This document shows positions 1 through 10,748 of a DNA stretch of 64,000 nt, piece by piece. The stretch spans positions 2,374,209 to 2,438,208 of the forward strand of contig JANPWX010000619.1 in assembly GCA_024734555.1 (NCBI GenBank), given 5' to 3'. The position numbers and the translations under genes were made by a program. Each line of letters starts with the position of its first letter. Within the stretch, counting starts at the first letter, position 1. Source of the stretch: Trochalopteron elliotii. Lineage: Eukaryota; Chordata; Aves; Passeriformes; Leiothrichidae. Under the pieces are notes generated by a model, which saw only the letters and a program-made list of their open reading frames with translations, was not told the DNA's origin and did not search any database.

Positions 1-1283
1 CATCTCCCAGCTCCCTGCTAAAACTGCCTGCAAGGTGCACAGGGAGCAGTGGGGTTCTGTGCTTTTCACACACTAGGTGGTTGCATGCCTGGTGTTCAAT
101 ATACATTTGCATCTTTCAAGCCATAAAACATGTTTGTTTTTCAGCCTGAGTACTGGCTCAAAGCGTAACACTCAGCCCACTAAGGTGCTGGGCAGTTGAA
201 GCCCCATGAACAGGCAGAATGGCAGCTGGTGCACACTGCCTCTGCAGGGAAGACACCCATAGCAGATTAGTAGCCTACACACATATAACAGAGATAAATA
301 AATGGCAAATAATCTGATATCAATCTTACAATGAGCTCTTTTTTTTTTACTATGCTTGAGGCAACATAACTCAATTGCTTCTGTGCAGTCATTATGCACA
401 GAGCTAACATGAGCTCCCACTTATTAAAGCATATTTAGCACCCTTACTCTGAAGCTCTCAGATCAATGGAGTCCACAGTCTTAATCTCACATTGCTGTTG
501 CTAACAATGTGGTTACTGTAGTGTGGGCCCCGATTCTCAAAGGGAAGAGGATATTAGAACAGAAACCTCTGGTAATGAAATCTTGTGTAATGAAAGAGTG
601 TTTACAGTGAAATGTTCACATGTTGCCAGCAAATCAGAGCTTTACAAGGTGATTTTTGAAAGCCTCTGTAATTATACAAGTTCCGCAAAGTGCAGTTGGG
701 TGGCAGGCAGGTTATGTAACATTTATTGTTACCACACAACACACTACAACTCAGCAAGCAAAAAAGGTGTGAGGGATAGCAGTATTTCAAAAAAGCACAA
801 CACAATTAAGAATCACAGGCTTGGAACATTTCTAAGTGCTTTCAGTATATGTTACTCCTTATTAAAAATGAACTGCATGCAGGTCACGAGAAAGTCCTGT
901 AGATAGCAAGAATCCACAAGTGAGAAATCTTTCCAGTGGATAGTAAAAGAGTGCAGCAGCCATATAATGAAGGAGCATGGTAAGGAGAAAGCCTGTGTGC
1001 TATGGAAGTGCTGCCCTGTGGGACAAGGAGTTTCAGCCTACCTCATAACTGCTGACAGGTGAATCAAAGCAATCTTCTTGTCACCAGTGGTATGAAAAGA
1101 CTGGAATCCTCACAGTGCTCTAAGTGTGAACAAAGGCTGTGCATGTGCAAATCCTCTGTACGTGATGATACCTCAATACAGAAAGGTTTACCATGAAGGG
1201 TTATGAAGGGTTGCAGGATTAGGCCCTCAAGGTAAGAATTCAAGCAAAGGGGAGCAGAGTGACTTGCAGGCACAGGTGCTTCC
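1..1283. other. Intergenic DNA, nothing recognised
   Basis: AT-rich unique-looking sequence. The short reading frames here (up to 127 codons at 523-906) have no family resemblance, no splice context and no codon-use signal that I can see. No repeat family was recognised. A T9 run near 339-348 is the only low-complexity tract. Confidence 0.6.
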
Positions 1284-1844
1284 CCTTGTGTGATGGTTTG
1301 AAAGCAAAACTAGTGAGAGGCTCCAAGTCAGAAATACAATTTAATAGGAAAAGAAAAAAAAGAAATAAAATAAATGCAACAATACAAAAGACCCCTGACA
1401 GAGTCAGAATACAACCTGAGCAAGATGATGGAAGCAGCAATCCCGTAGAAAGGTCTGGTAGCTCTGATCCTCTGTAGATCCGGTGGGTAAGGTACCCCGT
1501 ATTGTCCCAGATCCCAGATTATATGCAGGTGAGAATGTTTGGCTCCTCCCCCTGGGTGGAGCATCTCACAATGGGATAATGAGTCATACAGGGGGGTCCT
1601 TGATGGCCCATTAACGGGAGATAACTCCTGGTGGGAGTTATCTGTAAGTCATCAGCAGGCCATTAACAGAAAACACGTTATCAAAAGACCCATTAGCAGA
1701 GGACACCTTAACAAAAGACACCCTAACAAAAAGAGGGAGGGGAGAGTCTGGAAGAATGCTGCTTCAGCAATTGGTTTCAACAGTTCATGAAGATGGTGGT
1801 AGAATACTCCGTGCACGTTCTACACCACAACCCAGGACACCTTG
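1284..1844 (-). mobile_element. Solo LTR of an ERVL-type endogenous retrovirus, with 5-bp target-site duplication
   Basis: The element spans 1289-1839 (551 bp). It starts TGTGATGG and ends CAGGACA on the plus strand, so it has the TGT...ACA termini of retroviral LTRs. It is flanked on both sides by CCTTG (1284-1288 and 1840-1844), a perfect 5-bp target-site duplication as made by ERVL and many ERV1 elements. Read on the minus strand it starts TGTCCTGGGTT, has a TATA-like TATAAT (1523-1518), then a T-rich segment and an ATTAAA poly(A)-type signal (1345-1340) before the terminal ACA. This fits minus orientation with U3 at the high-coordinate end. No gag, pol or env sequence adjoins it, so it is a solo LTR left by recombination between two LTRs. 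The U3 part holds a 10-bp inverted repeat (1619-1628 and 1634-1643) and a run of degenerate repeats described separately. The ERVL assignment is from recalled avian LTR structure. Confidence 0.85.
1660..1733 (-). repeat. Degenerate tandem repeat in the U3 of the LTR
   Basis: Five successive imperfect units of 12-17 bp follow one pattern, on the plus strand roughly CCATTAACAGAAAACAC. They lie at 1660-1676, 1677-1689, 1690-1706, 1707-1721 and 1722-1733. On the minus (LTR) strand each unit resembles CTTTTGTTAAGGTGTC. Tandem repeats upstream of an LTR TATA box usually act as enhancers in retroviruses; that role here is inference. Confidence 0.6.
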
Positions 1845-4189
1845 TCAAGAAACGCAGTTAAGACATTCACTTTTGACTTGTCCTCTGAGTTAAAGCTGAG
1901 TGTAACTAAAACCATTTTCACCTCTTGCAGATCTAGTGGCCATCCTGACATTCAGCAGGAATTCAGCAACCCTCATTCTGCTACAAAAATAGTAAAACTT
2001 TCCTATTCGAAACATCTTTTCAGAATCTTCTCAGCAATATCAACAGCTTTCAGACAGATGTATCCATGTAACCATCAACCAGTTGATCATCTACCTTTTA
2101 CAGTAGCCCACATTAGTTACTCTCTCCCCAACCAGAAGGTCCATAAAAAGACACTGGTGTTTGGCTCCTTGTTATCAGTTTCATTTCAGAGGTGGTATAG
2201 GGGTTAATAGATCAGGTACTGAGAAAGCCAGGAAGCCAGATGTCTCCTCTGCATGAACAAGCATGCTAGAAATATGTCTGCTTGGCCAGCTCTGCCAAGA
2301 TCAACTTCCATCGAGATCACTCTTTCAGGATAGCACAAGTGCAGCCTGTGAATCCAGTATATGCATCAGCAGAGCCTGAAAACTCTATTACAAATTGGAG
2401 TTCATTTGATCTAGACACTGTGTTGATACATTAGAGACAGGTCCTAACATGGGATATTCAGTATCTGAACAAATAAGGCAGATAAAGACTGGGAGGGAAA
2501 GAGACAGCACAACTCCCCAATGATCATAAAATAAAGGAAGAACCAGGAAATTAAGTGCAATAGTCTACCCCATCTGCTGTGCTGTTCAAGGACCTTTTAT
2601 TTTCTATTCATTACTTGTTAATTAATTCTGAATGCTGGAGAAGGCAAAAAGCTAAAGACAAACAAGCCCCCATAGAGTTAGCAAACATCCCCATGGTAAG
2701 GCAGACTGAAATTGGTTGAGTTTGCAGCCAAAAGCATTCCCAGGGGAGGGAACAGAGCTTTCCTACTACAAGAAAAGGGCTAGTTGGTTTCTGAAGCTCG
2801 TGGATGTATAAACAGAGATAAAGCTTTAGACAGAAACTTGGAGAAAACTGCAGAGTGGAAGCTGCATACACCCGAGCAGGTTGTGTCTCAGAGGACGGGA
2901 ATGTGCACTAGCAGGCTGCCGTGTGCAAGCACATGATGACTGGGACACAAATGTGCCACAGTAAACTCCTATGACTCCTATGACTCCTATGGCACAGGGC
3001 TGCCCCAGTCCTGCACTGCTGCAGCTTCACAGGTTTTAAACATCAGGTAGCTCGGTCACTCTAATCCTGTGTCCCTGTAAGCTAACCAGCAGACAAAAAA
3101 CATCTTGGTGACACTGAAATCCCACTTTTCTGTACTGAGGAGCAAGTGTCTGGTGGGCAGAGGGGGCACTTCAGTGAGCAACCCAAAATGATTTGAAAAC
3201 TGAAGTGTGGGCACATACATATCAAAGGTACTCTGGCTCAACATAGCTGCTGTAGATGCTTATGCAATTTGCACAATAAACCTCAAACACCTCAAACACC
3301 AAGCTCCAGAAAGTATCTTCCATTTTGAGGTTTTATGTCTCATCAAGTCAAAAGTCAATAAAAATTAAAATATGACAGCTGTATAGAATTTTATAGCAAC
3401 AACGTAAAAATTGTGATTTAAAGAAAGGTTTTTTTCTTTGTTGTAGACAAAATATGAGGGGCAATCCCTTGTCTATAAAGACATCTCCTTCAGTAAAGCC
3501 ATCATAAAGAATTTAAAACCCTGATAATGATAAAGAGTAAGGTTTAATTTTCAGTACTTGCAGTACCTATGCCAATGCAGATATCCTCTATGGCTTTGCT
3601 CAACATTTAATCTTTCCCTTTTTTCCCCCCTCAAAAAAAAAAAAATTTGCAGATAAATTTCCAACATATATCCAGATATATTTTAATAAAAAGTTGGTTT
3701 TTTTGAAAAGCTGTTGTATGAACTAATTACCAAGTTAAAAAGAGAACAGAACAACAGTTTTCTTTGTCAGAGTTAACAGTAGTGTTGGGTCAAGCAGCAG
3801 AGCCCAGCTTTACAGTTGTTCGCAGCATTTATTACAACAGTGCTTAAATAAGCAATCTGAAGCTACCTGCTTTCACTTCTTGCCTGGGCTCTGCCCTTTC
3901 CATGGTGAATTCCACTGTGACTGACAGGGACTGACAGCCCCTCCTCATCCACGTACACCCGACCTGTTGAGCACAGCCGTGGAGGAAGTGTGCAGGCAGA
4001 CATGAACACCACTGACAGCAGAGGGTCCTCAGGACAGCAGGGATCTGATGGGACTGGGGCAGGCAGCTGCTGGATCCCCAACCACCACCTCTGCTCCTGG
4101 GGATGGGTTGTGAGGATCTTCTGCATTAAGGAGTGGCACTAATCTCACAGCGCTTGACAACCAGCAATTGACCTACCCCTCTAAAAGAG
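1845..4189. other. Intergenic DNA with simple tracts only
   Basis: No gene or repeat family was recognised. It contains the three-copy 9-mer at 2965-2991, a T-rich to A-rich junction near 3618-3645, and an AT-rich block at about 3350-3740. Reading frames up to 121 codons occur but have stop-codon statistics expected of random sequence. Confidence 0.55.
2965..2991. repeat. Three perfect copies of a 9-bp unit
   Basis: ACTCCTATG occurs three times in a row without a mismatch, at 2965-2973, 2974-2982 and 2983-2991. It is a small minisatellite-like tandem duplication, probably recent because the units are identical. Confidence 0.9.
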
Positions 4190-4315
4190 TGTCTAATCTT
4201 TTTTTGAGCCCGTTTAAAACCTTGTTCTCTAGTCAGGTAAAAAAAATAAGTGCACAATTCAATTAGGAGCTGTACAAAACAAGAAGTTTCTTTTATTTCC
4301 TGCCTGAAAGGTTCA
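4190..4315 (-). mobile_element. Ancient CR1 LINE fragment (3' region), minus orientation
   Basis: The stretch reads like the reverse complement of an old CR1 3' segment. There is a run of TCTAATCTTTTTTTGAGCCC, then a 'GTTTAAAACC' block, then 'CACAATTCAATTAGGAGCTGT' and a 'TTCTTTTATTTCCTGCCTGAAA' motif. The order matches old amniote CR1 copies from memory. It is heavily diverged and carries no reading frame. The ends are approximate. Confidence 0.55.
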
Positions 4316-7300
4316 CAGATTACTCAAAGGAATCTACAACACTGCTGAGCACTTTCACCTCCCATTGGCTCAAAAAGGCCTGCGAGCTCATAGCAACTAC
4401 CAAAAACCAAGTTGAATATAAACGCATAACCTAAATTACATGCACATTTCCTTTCTCATTCATCTTTCTCTACTGTACAGAAATGTTGACTTCCCTAATG
4501 ATGTTTTAGACATATTGGGAAAGTGTATAACCCATTACATAGCCATAAATATAACTATGGAATTACACTAGTTTTCTGATTGTCTAAAGAATTAGTAGGG
4601 ACATGAATGCCCCAGCTTGCAAAATCAATTTGCATATTCAACTTAGATGTTTATCCATCAAAACATTTTAATTTCCAGTTCAAATCATTATCATGAGTTC
4701 TGCTCTGATATTCTTGCCACAGATGTAACTCAAGTAACAAAAATCGGAGAAAAAGCTAAAAAGAAAATCAATGAAAGTTCAGTGATGAGAAGGTCAAAAC
4801 ATTGCTCAAATCTGAAAGAGAGGCAGTGGTGTTTATGCCAATACAGAGTCTGTATTACTCAGTTTTTCCCCACCTGGGTAGCTTTGCCAAGCATCATATT
4901 CTGCTGGGTTTCAGCTATACTTGTGTGGATGTTGCTCCCCAGATAAAAGACACAGGACCATAACAGAGGGAGCCACATTCATAAATGTGCTCCTACACCA
5001 CTGATTTGGTTCAGAGCTGTAATAGTTGCTATGTCATCACTAATCCTCTCTTTCCTGGTCAGCTTTCATATGTTATGGCTGAGACCATCCTTATTTCTTT
5101 TTAGAGACTTGGTAAGGCACATAATACTTCATACAGGTCTCTTGTTCACACAGATTCAGGCAAAGTTCAATTCAGGCATACTTTAGAAATGCCACCACAG
5201 CTTCACAGAGCACAGACCACGCACGCGCAAATTCGCGGCCATTGTAAAACACAGACAATTGAAGTGGTGATGGAGAGCTTCCACTGGTAAAACATGGCCC
5301 AAATAAAATTCAGAAAGGTTTAACATACTCACTGTAGATGACAAGGACCCTGAATAATTGCTCCAGGGAGTGTGTGCAGTATACAGCCATTTTGGTGTAG
5401 TAAATCAGGTGATTTGGTTTGAATGCATGTCTCCCTATCATCACTCCTGCATTGATTATGTCGCCAGACACCAGATAAAGTGTGTACCAAGAAGTAAGGG
5501 AGGGATTGGTAGGTCCTGGCCACCAGTGGAGTGGCAAGTTTCCCTCTCCACAGCAATGCCTTGGTATGAAAGAGAATGTGAAGAGTGGTAAGCAGGTTAT
5601 TTGCAGGCAACACACATTTCATCTGTCTTCCTCTAAACATGCATTGTCCAGAACTGCAATTAATTTACAGATCAGTCTGTCACATCCAGACTCCCTCTAG
5701 TTCCCTCTCCAACGTTTCCTACCAGGTCTTTGTTATGATCTGTGGATGGAGATACAAACAAAGAAATAAAATGGGTAGGAATAATATTTGAAGTCCATCA
5801 GCAATTTGATTCAGTTTGTAGCTATGAACATTGATGGCTGTAGTAATATCCCTGGTTTTAAACAGTTTCTGGTATGGAAAATTGGAAAACCACAATAATT
5901 GGAATCAACCTGATGAATTTAGTACTAGGACACAACATTTTGGAGGAGGATTTGTGTAAGTTCTGTTGGTTTCCATGGATCAGCTCTAGTGTAGGGCGAC
6001 TCTAATGTCAGGTAAACGATTTTGATGTGTCTTTACTATAACATTATGCAGCCATACTTTTTATAATTTATTTGTAAATTTTGAGCAGAAAACAGAAGTC
6101 TTGAATTTGTTTCAGCAGACATCTGATAAATGTCTCATAAATCTATAGCTTCCCTCCATGTTTTTTCTACCCATTACCTTTTGCCCTGCAGTTCTGTTTG
6201 AGGGTTGTTTTCTTGGTTGGTTTAAAGGGTTTTTCTTGAGAAGGAGAGACAATGAAATTTTTTTTTAAGGTAGAGTTGCAGTTGCTGCATTTTCAGTACA
6301 GGTAGTACATGCTTGTACAGGTAGGCTAACCTAAAACCTCCTTACTTGTCATTTTCCTAGGTTACAGTCATGTTTCTGGCAAAATGAGATGTGCTCACAA
6401 GATCCAGATATGATTTACAGAATTTCCAAAGGTTCTCAGTGTTGATCTGGCAGCATTCCCTTTAAAAATGAATTTCCACTTGCCAGCAGTGTGGAGAGGA
6501 CAAACTAGCACAAAGCACTTTTGAACCTACCCTTAGCACACTAAACAGAAAATTACTTTTTTAATTATTACCCTTCTATTTTCTTTCATAACTTCTTTAC
6601 TCACGCTTATTCTAGTGCTCTTCTGTGGTTATCACATGGATCTCATATCTTCAGAAATGGGTCTCTTTTCTCAACTTTAGAGACTGTTATTTAACCTAAT
6701 GCAGAATTTGTTTTCTTTTCCTTTCCTTCACATTTTTTGCCTCTCAATGAACTTCACAAAATAACTTTTCTAGCATTGCCATACAAGGCTTATTCCCCTT
6801 GAAGGCACATTGGTAACTTTTATCAAAGCACACTTCTCCATATATTTTGTGATCTCAGCTCTCAAAATCTCTAGGAACTTGCCTGCAACTAAAGTTCAAT
6901 TTACTAGCCCATTATTTCCTATTACCATACTGCTTCTTTCAGAGATTAAGATAATGTTAGTTTCCTTTGTGTCCATTTACACGACTCTGCCTCCCTATAG
7001 AACTATTAAATATTCATTAATAATTCATTCAGTATTCTCCTACAGTGACAAAGCTCAGCACACTCCTATCCCTCCTGCTTGCCAAAGACCAGCCAGCAAG
7101 CAACTCATCTGAGACCACAGATGCTAAAATTTATAGACGTGGCCTCGTTTTTGTCATTTCCCAAAATAACACAGGTTTTCTCAGAATTGCATTTGAATTA
7201 AATAATAGCTTTTTAGAAACATATACTCTAGATTTTAGGAATCATCATGGCTGAGAAACCCATTGCAGCCTATATGAATTTGATTTGAATTTGCCTAACT

Positions 7301-9594
7301 TAAATTTTTTCTTGTAACAGAACTACAAACAAGTCAACCCTAAACTTTCTTTCAGAAAGATAACCAGATGCTTGCATCTGTAGTTCACTGATGAACTTAT
7401 TTATGTTGTTACAACCTTTTTGGTGGTAGACCACTGCAAGGGACAGGCCCTCCACCACACAGGGTCTGGTAGAAAGACACTGCCACCAGCTTCGTCCTGC
7501 CCTCCCTTCTGCAGTGTGCACACTGGTCTGTGCCACAGTGCTGCTTATGTTACACAGACTATGCATCACTGTTCCTGAGGTTTTGTTAGCGATCTGAGAC
7601 AACAGGAAGTGAATAAAAAATCCATCAACTGAACATCCAAATCTTCTTCCTCAGTTTTTCTTTTAACTTTCCACGTTAGGTTTCCACAGTTCAGTAAAAT
7701 CTTCATTCTTAGCAGCAAGAAGCTACCTTGTCCATGAAAGGAAGTTTCAGCAGCTGTGAATGCTAATCCATGATGCTATTGGTAATTTCTAGTGACTCTT
7801 TCCCAATCTCCCTTGCTCTAGCCAGTGTAAGCTTTTACCTTTTACACAAATGGCTGTAGGATCGGAGTCTCCCTAACATGGCATTAGTCCAGCATTATCA
7901 AACCCCCACTTGTGTGAAAATTCTGCTTAAAGCAGTGGCATACAGTTCTAATGCTCAGGAATAGATAAATATATCTTGGCATTTCTACCCAATATTTATA
8001 AAAACCTTCCAGGCTGGTATAACTACATGTAAAATATCTTATATGGCAAGACTTACTGGATTCCTATGGTCCTCTTTTTGCCACACCTGAAGTTCTGCAT
8101 GAAAATGTCCAGGACCACATGTAACAATTCACACACATAATTGTGCAAGCTACACCTTGTAGATAAAAGGGTTTATCTAGAAGGGAGGGGGCTAGGGGTC
8201 AGAGGCAGGAGTGAGAATGGTATAAACACTAAGTAAGAAGAAACATTTTCCACAGTATTAATTTGCAAAAGGCAGACTAAAATATTTCTGCTCCCCATGG
8301 CAGAGGAAGAGTGCAGGAACCCCTCTGGCCAGACACATGTTTAGAGGTAATGCCACTAAAAGGGGGAAAAAACCCAGAGATAATTTTTCAAAGTTGTGGC
8401 TTTAAAATACCCTTTTCAAGAGTGTAAGGGAAGTGCAAAGCAGACCTGAGCACCTAACCTGCCCTCTCCTACCATGTAAGGCATAAAGAAAAGAATCACA
8501 TTTGCAGGAAAGTAATGTGGCTGAGGTGACCCTTAACAAAACACATTTCTTGGTGCCTTGCTCCCCCAGCTCAGCTCTCAGTGTCTCCCCTCCCAGCAGG
8601 GTCAGAGGCCACCTGTGATGCTGTAGCTAGTGGTGTTGCCACTCATGTGGCAGAGGCTGTACATTAGGACAAGGAGTCCACAGCCACTCCCATTCCACAA
8701 CTCTTGGCCACAAACTCTTTTCCTGGGTCAAGCCCTTGAATAAATTGGCTGTTACTGCCTTGATGAGCAAACACAAAGTATCCCCAAGCCTGTAGACCCA
8801 CCCTGAGAATTTCTTCCCTTTTCCTGCAATCAGATTTTTCCACAGCCTGGGAAGGTCTTCTGGCAATTCCCTCCCCAGAACATTTCTTTGGAGCCAATCT
8901 GATGACAAAAGAGTGAGTAGCTCATTAGCTGTGAGGAAAACTCAGGTGACCTTGCAAATGCTCCTTGCCAGGAGATGTGCAGGCAGGGGCTCCAGGGCTG
9001 CCAGCAGCTCTATGTGCCTTTGCATGGGCCAGCAGTGCCTGGTGGGCTGGCCTGGGCTCGGGAAGAGGCTGGTGTGGGTTTCCTTGACTGGCCAGATCTG
9101 GCCAACCAGTGGTCTGACAAAGCTTAAGTTGTGAATCATTTCCTAACACAAGAACTGACCTGCCAGCCCTAAGTCTGTCCTGAAACTCTGTGGGTTTCCC
9201 AAACAAAGGCAAAAAAAGGTGAAATAAAGCAAATCTTTCATGGGCTAAACCACAGACTACGTCCAACTCCTCTCCAGTTGTATTAACCCTAGCAAGTCTA
9301 GGTGATACTCTTTTGAATCCAAAAGAGCATAAAGCAATATTAATTTAACCATTAGTTTCAGTTTATAATTTATGACAAATCCTTTACTGAACTTACATAC
9401 TTCATACAAAGAGAGATGTTTGCACGTAGGCTTTTGGTGCACTCACCTTTTGGATATTTAATTAGAGGCTGGTTTTGCTAAGTTGCATGCCGAGCAGGAA
9501 GCCTGGCTCTTACTCATCTTTCTTCTGAAACAAACCAAAGTAAGAGGAGGCCTCATGCAATCAGCCACAATGGGTCTGATCCTTAAAAACAGCA
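4316..9594. other. Intergenic DNA, nothing recognised
   Basis: About 5.3 kb of AT-rich sequence. No exon, RNA gene or clear repeat was recognised. Overlapping short frames on both strands at 5310-5791 and 8627-9266 are chance openings in locally GC-richer DNA. I saw no strong CpG cluster. Confidence 0.55.
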
Positions 9595-9835
9595 TTTGAG
9601 GAAGCAGGTGTCTCCCGGGGAGCCCGGCGCTCTGCAGATGGGCTGGGCCATTAAGTGCTGCGGGAAGAGCTGCCTGGCGCCGCACAAGCCGCACCAACAG
9701 CTTGGTAATGGCGCCGTTCTCGGGAGAAAAGCAGGGTCATTATTAAGTGGATGGAAACTGTTGGTTGTAAAAGGCGTTTATACAAACGTAAACCCTTCTT
9801 TACTGCCACATTAAATTTATCACAATGCAAAGAAC
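9595..9835. promoter_or_regulatory. Isolated CpG-rich islet, candidate regulatory element
   Basis: Ten CpG dinucleotides lie between about 9614 and 9730, in a region where CpG is otherwise rare. This suggests a small element kept unmethylated in the germ line. It holds two NKX2-type homeobox motifs on the plus strand, ATTAAGTG at about 9651 and TATTAAGTGG at about 9740. An AT-rich homeobox-like flank follows (9735-9830). No convincing exon or splice pair is visible. The likeliest role is an enhancer or orphan CpG island; that is inference. Confidence 0.4.
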
Positions 9836-10723
9836 TGTCAGTAAGAGGGTGTTGAGTCTTCCCCATCTACCACAAGCCCAAATAAAGCAGATAACTTCAT
9901 CACTGGTGTCTTAATCCAAAACTGTATGTTCAAAAGTTGATCAAAATACTAATCCTCCACAAATCCTTTGCATTCCTGATAGAATCCCTTTCATTCCTGT
10001 TCAAGGAAAAGTTAGTTACTGATTGCATGACATACTAGAGCAATACTTATATAGGGTACTTAATACCTTCCCTTATAAAAGAGAGGGACAGAAAGAGAGA
10101 TAAATCGTTCTTCCTGAATAAATTTGCATGCAGGTATTACTCACAACAGACCTATGACATTTGGTTTGAAGAAAAATCCCTTTACTTTCTTTCATAAAAT
10201 TTCACTTGTGCTTTGCTTGGCTAACAGCTGAGAAGAGAAATCTCTCTTCTCTGGCTTCCATTTTCTGAGGAATAGCAGCTCCACAAGAAAATCCATAAGC
10301 AACAAGCAAGCACCTCAGTTTTTGCTGAAAATTGAAGAAATTGCTGCTGCTGCACTTCAAAAAACAGAATGGAGACAAAGAGGCTGACTGCTACCCAGCT
10401 ACAGGGTCTGTGGAGCTTACACCCCACCAACACCCAGAGACTGCAGAAATATGAAAAAACAAAACAAAAAAAGTCTGCCATACTCTTTCCTCACTCTGCT
10501 GAACATTACCAAGACCCAAGAGGCAACTTTTACAGTCCTATCCATCACCAGGATAACAGGATGTCCTGCTATCATTAGTTTCAGTTCAAGTGGTAGTAGT
10601 GTCTGCTGAACTGCTTAGGGAGCTGGATGAAAATCCTATAGGTGACAGGGAAAAGGTAATTCATAGCATCATACAGTACTCAGTTTAACTGTTTTTCTTT
10701 AAAGAAGTCCTGCTTTAAAACCA

Positions 10724-10748
10724 ATGCTTTGCTTTGCTTTGCTTTTGC
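10724..10748. repeat. CTTTG microsatellite
   Basis: GCTTTGCTTTGCTTTGCTTTTGC shows four units of a CTTTG pentamer, the last with one extra T. It is a short simple repeat with no visible function. Confidence 0.85.
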
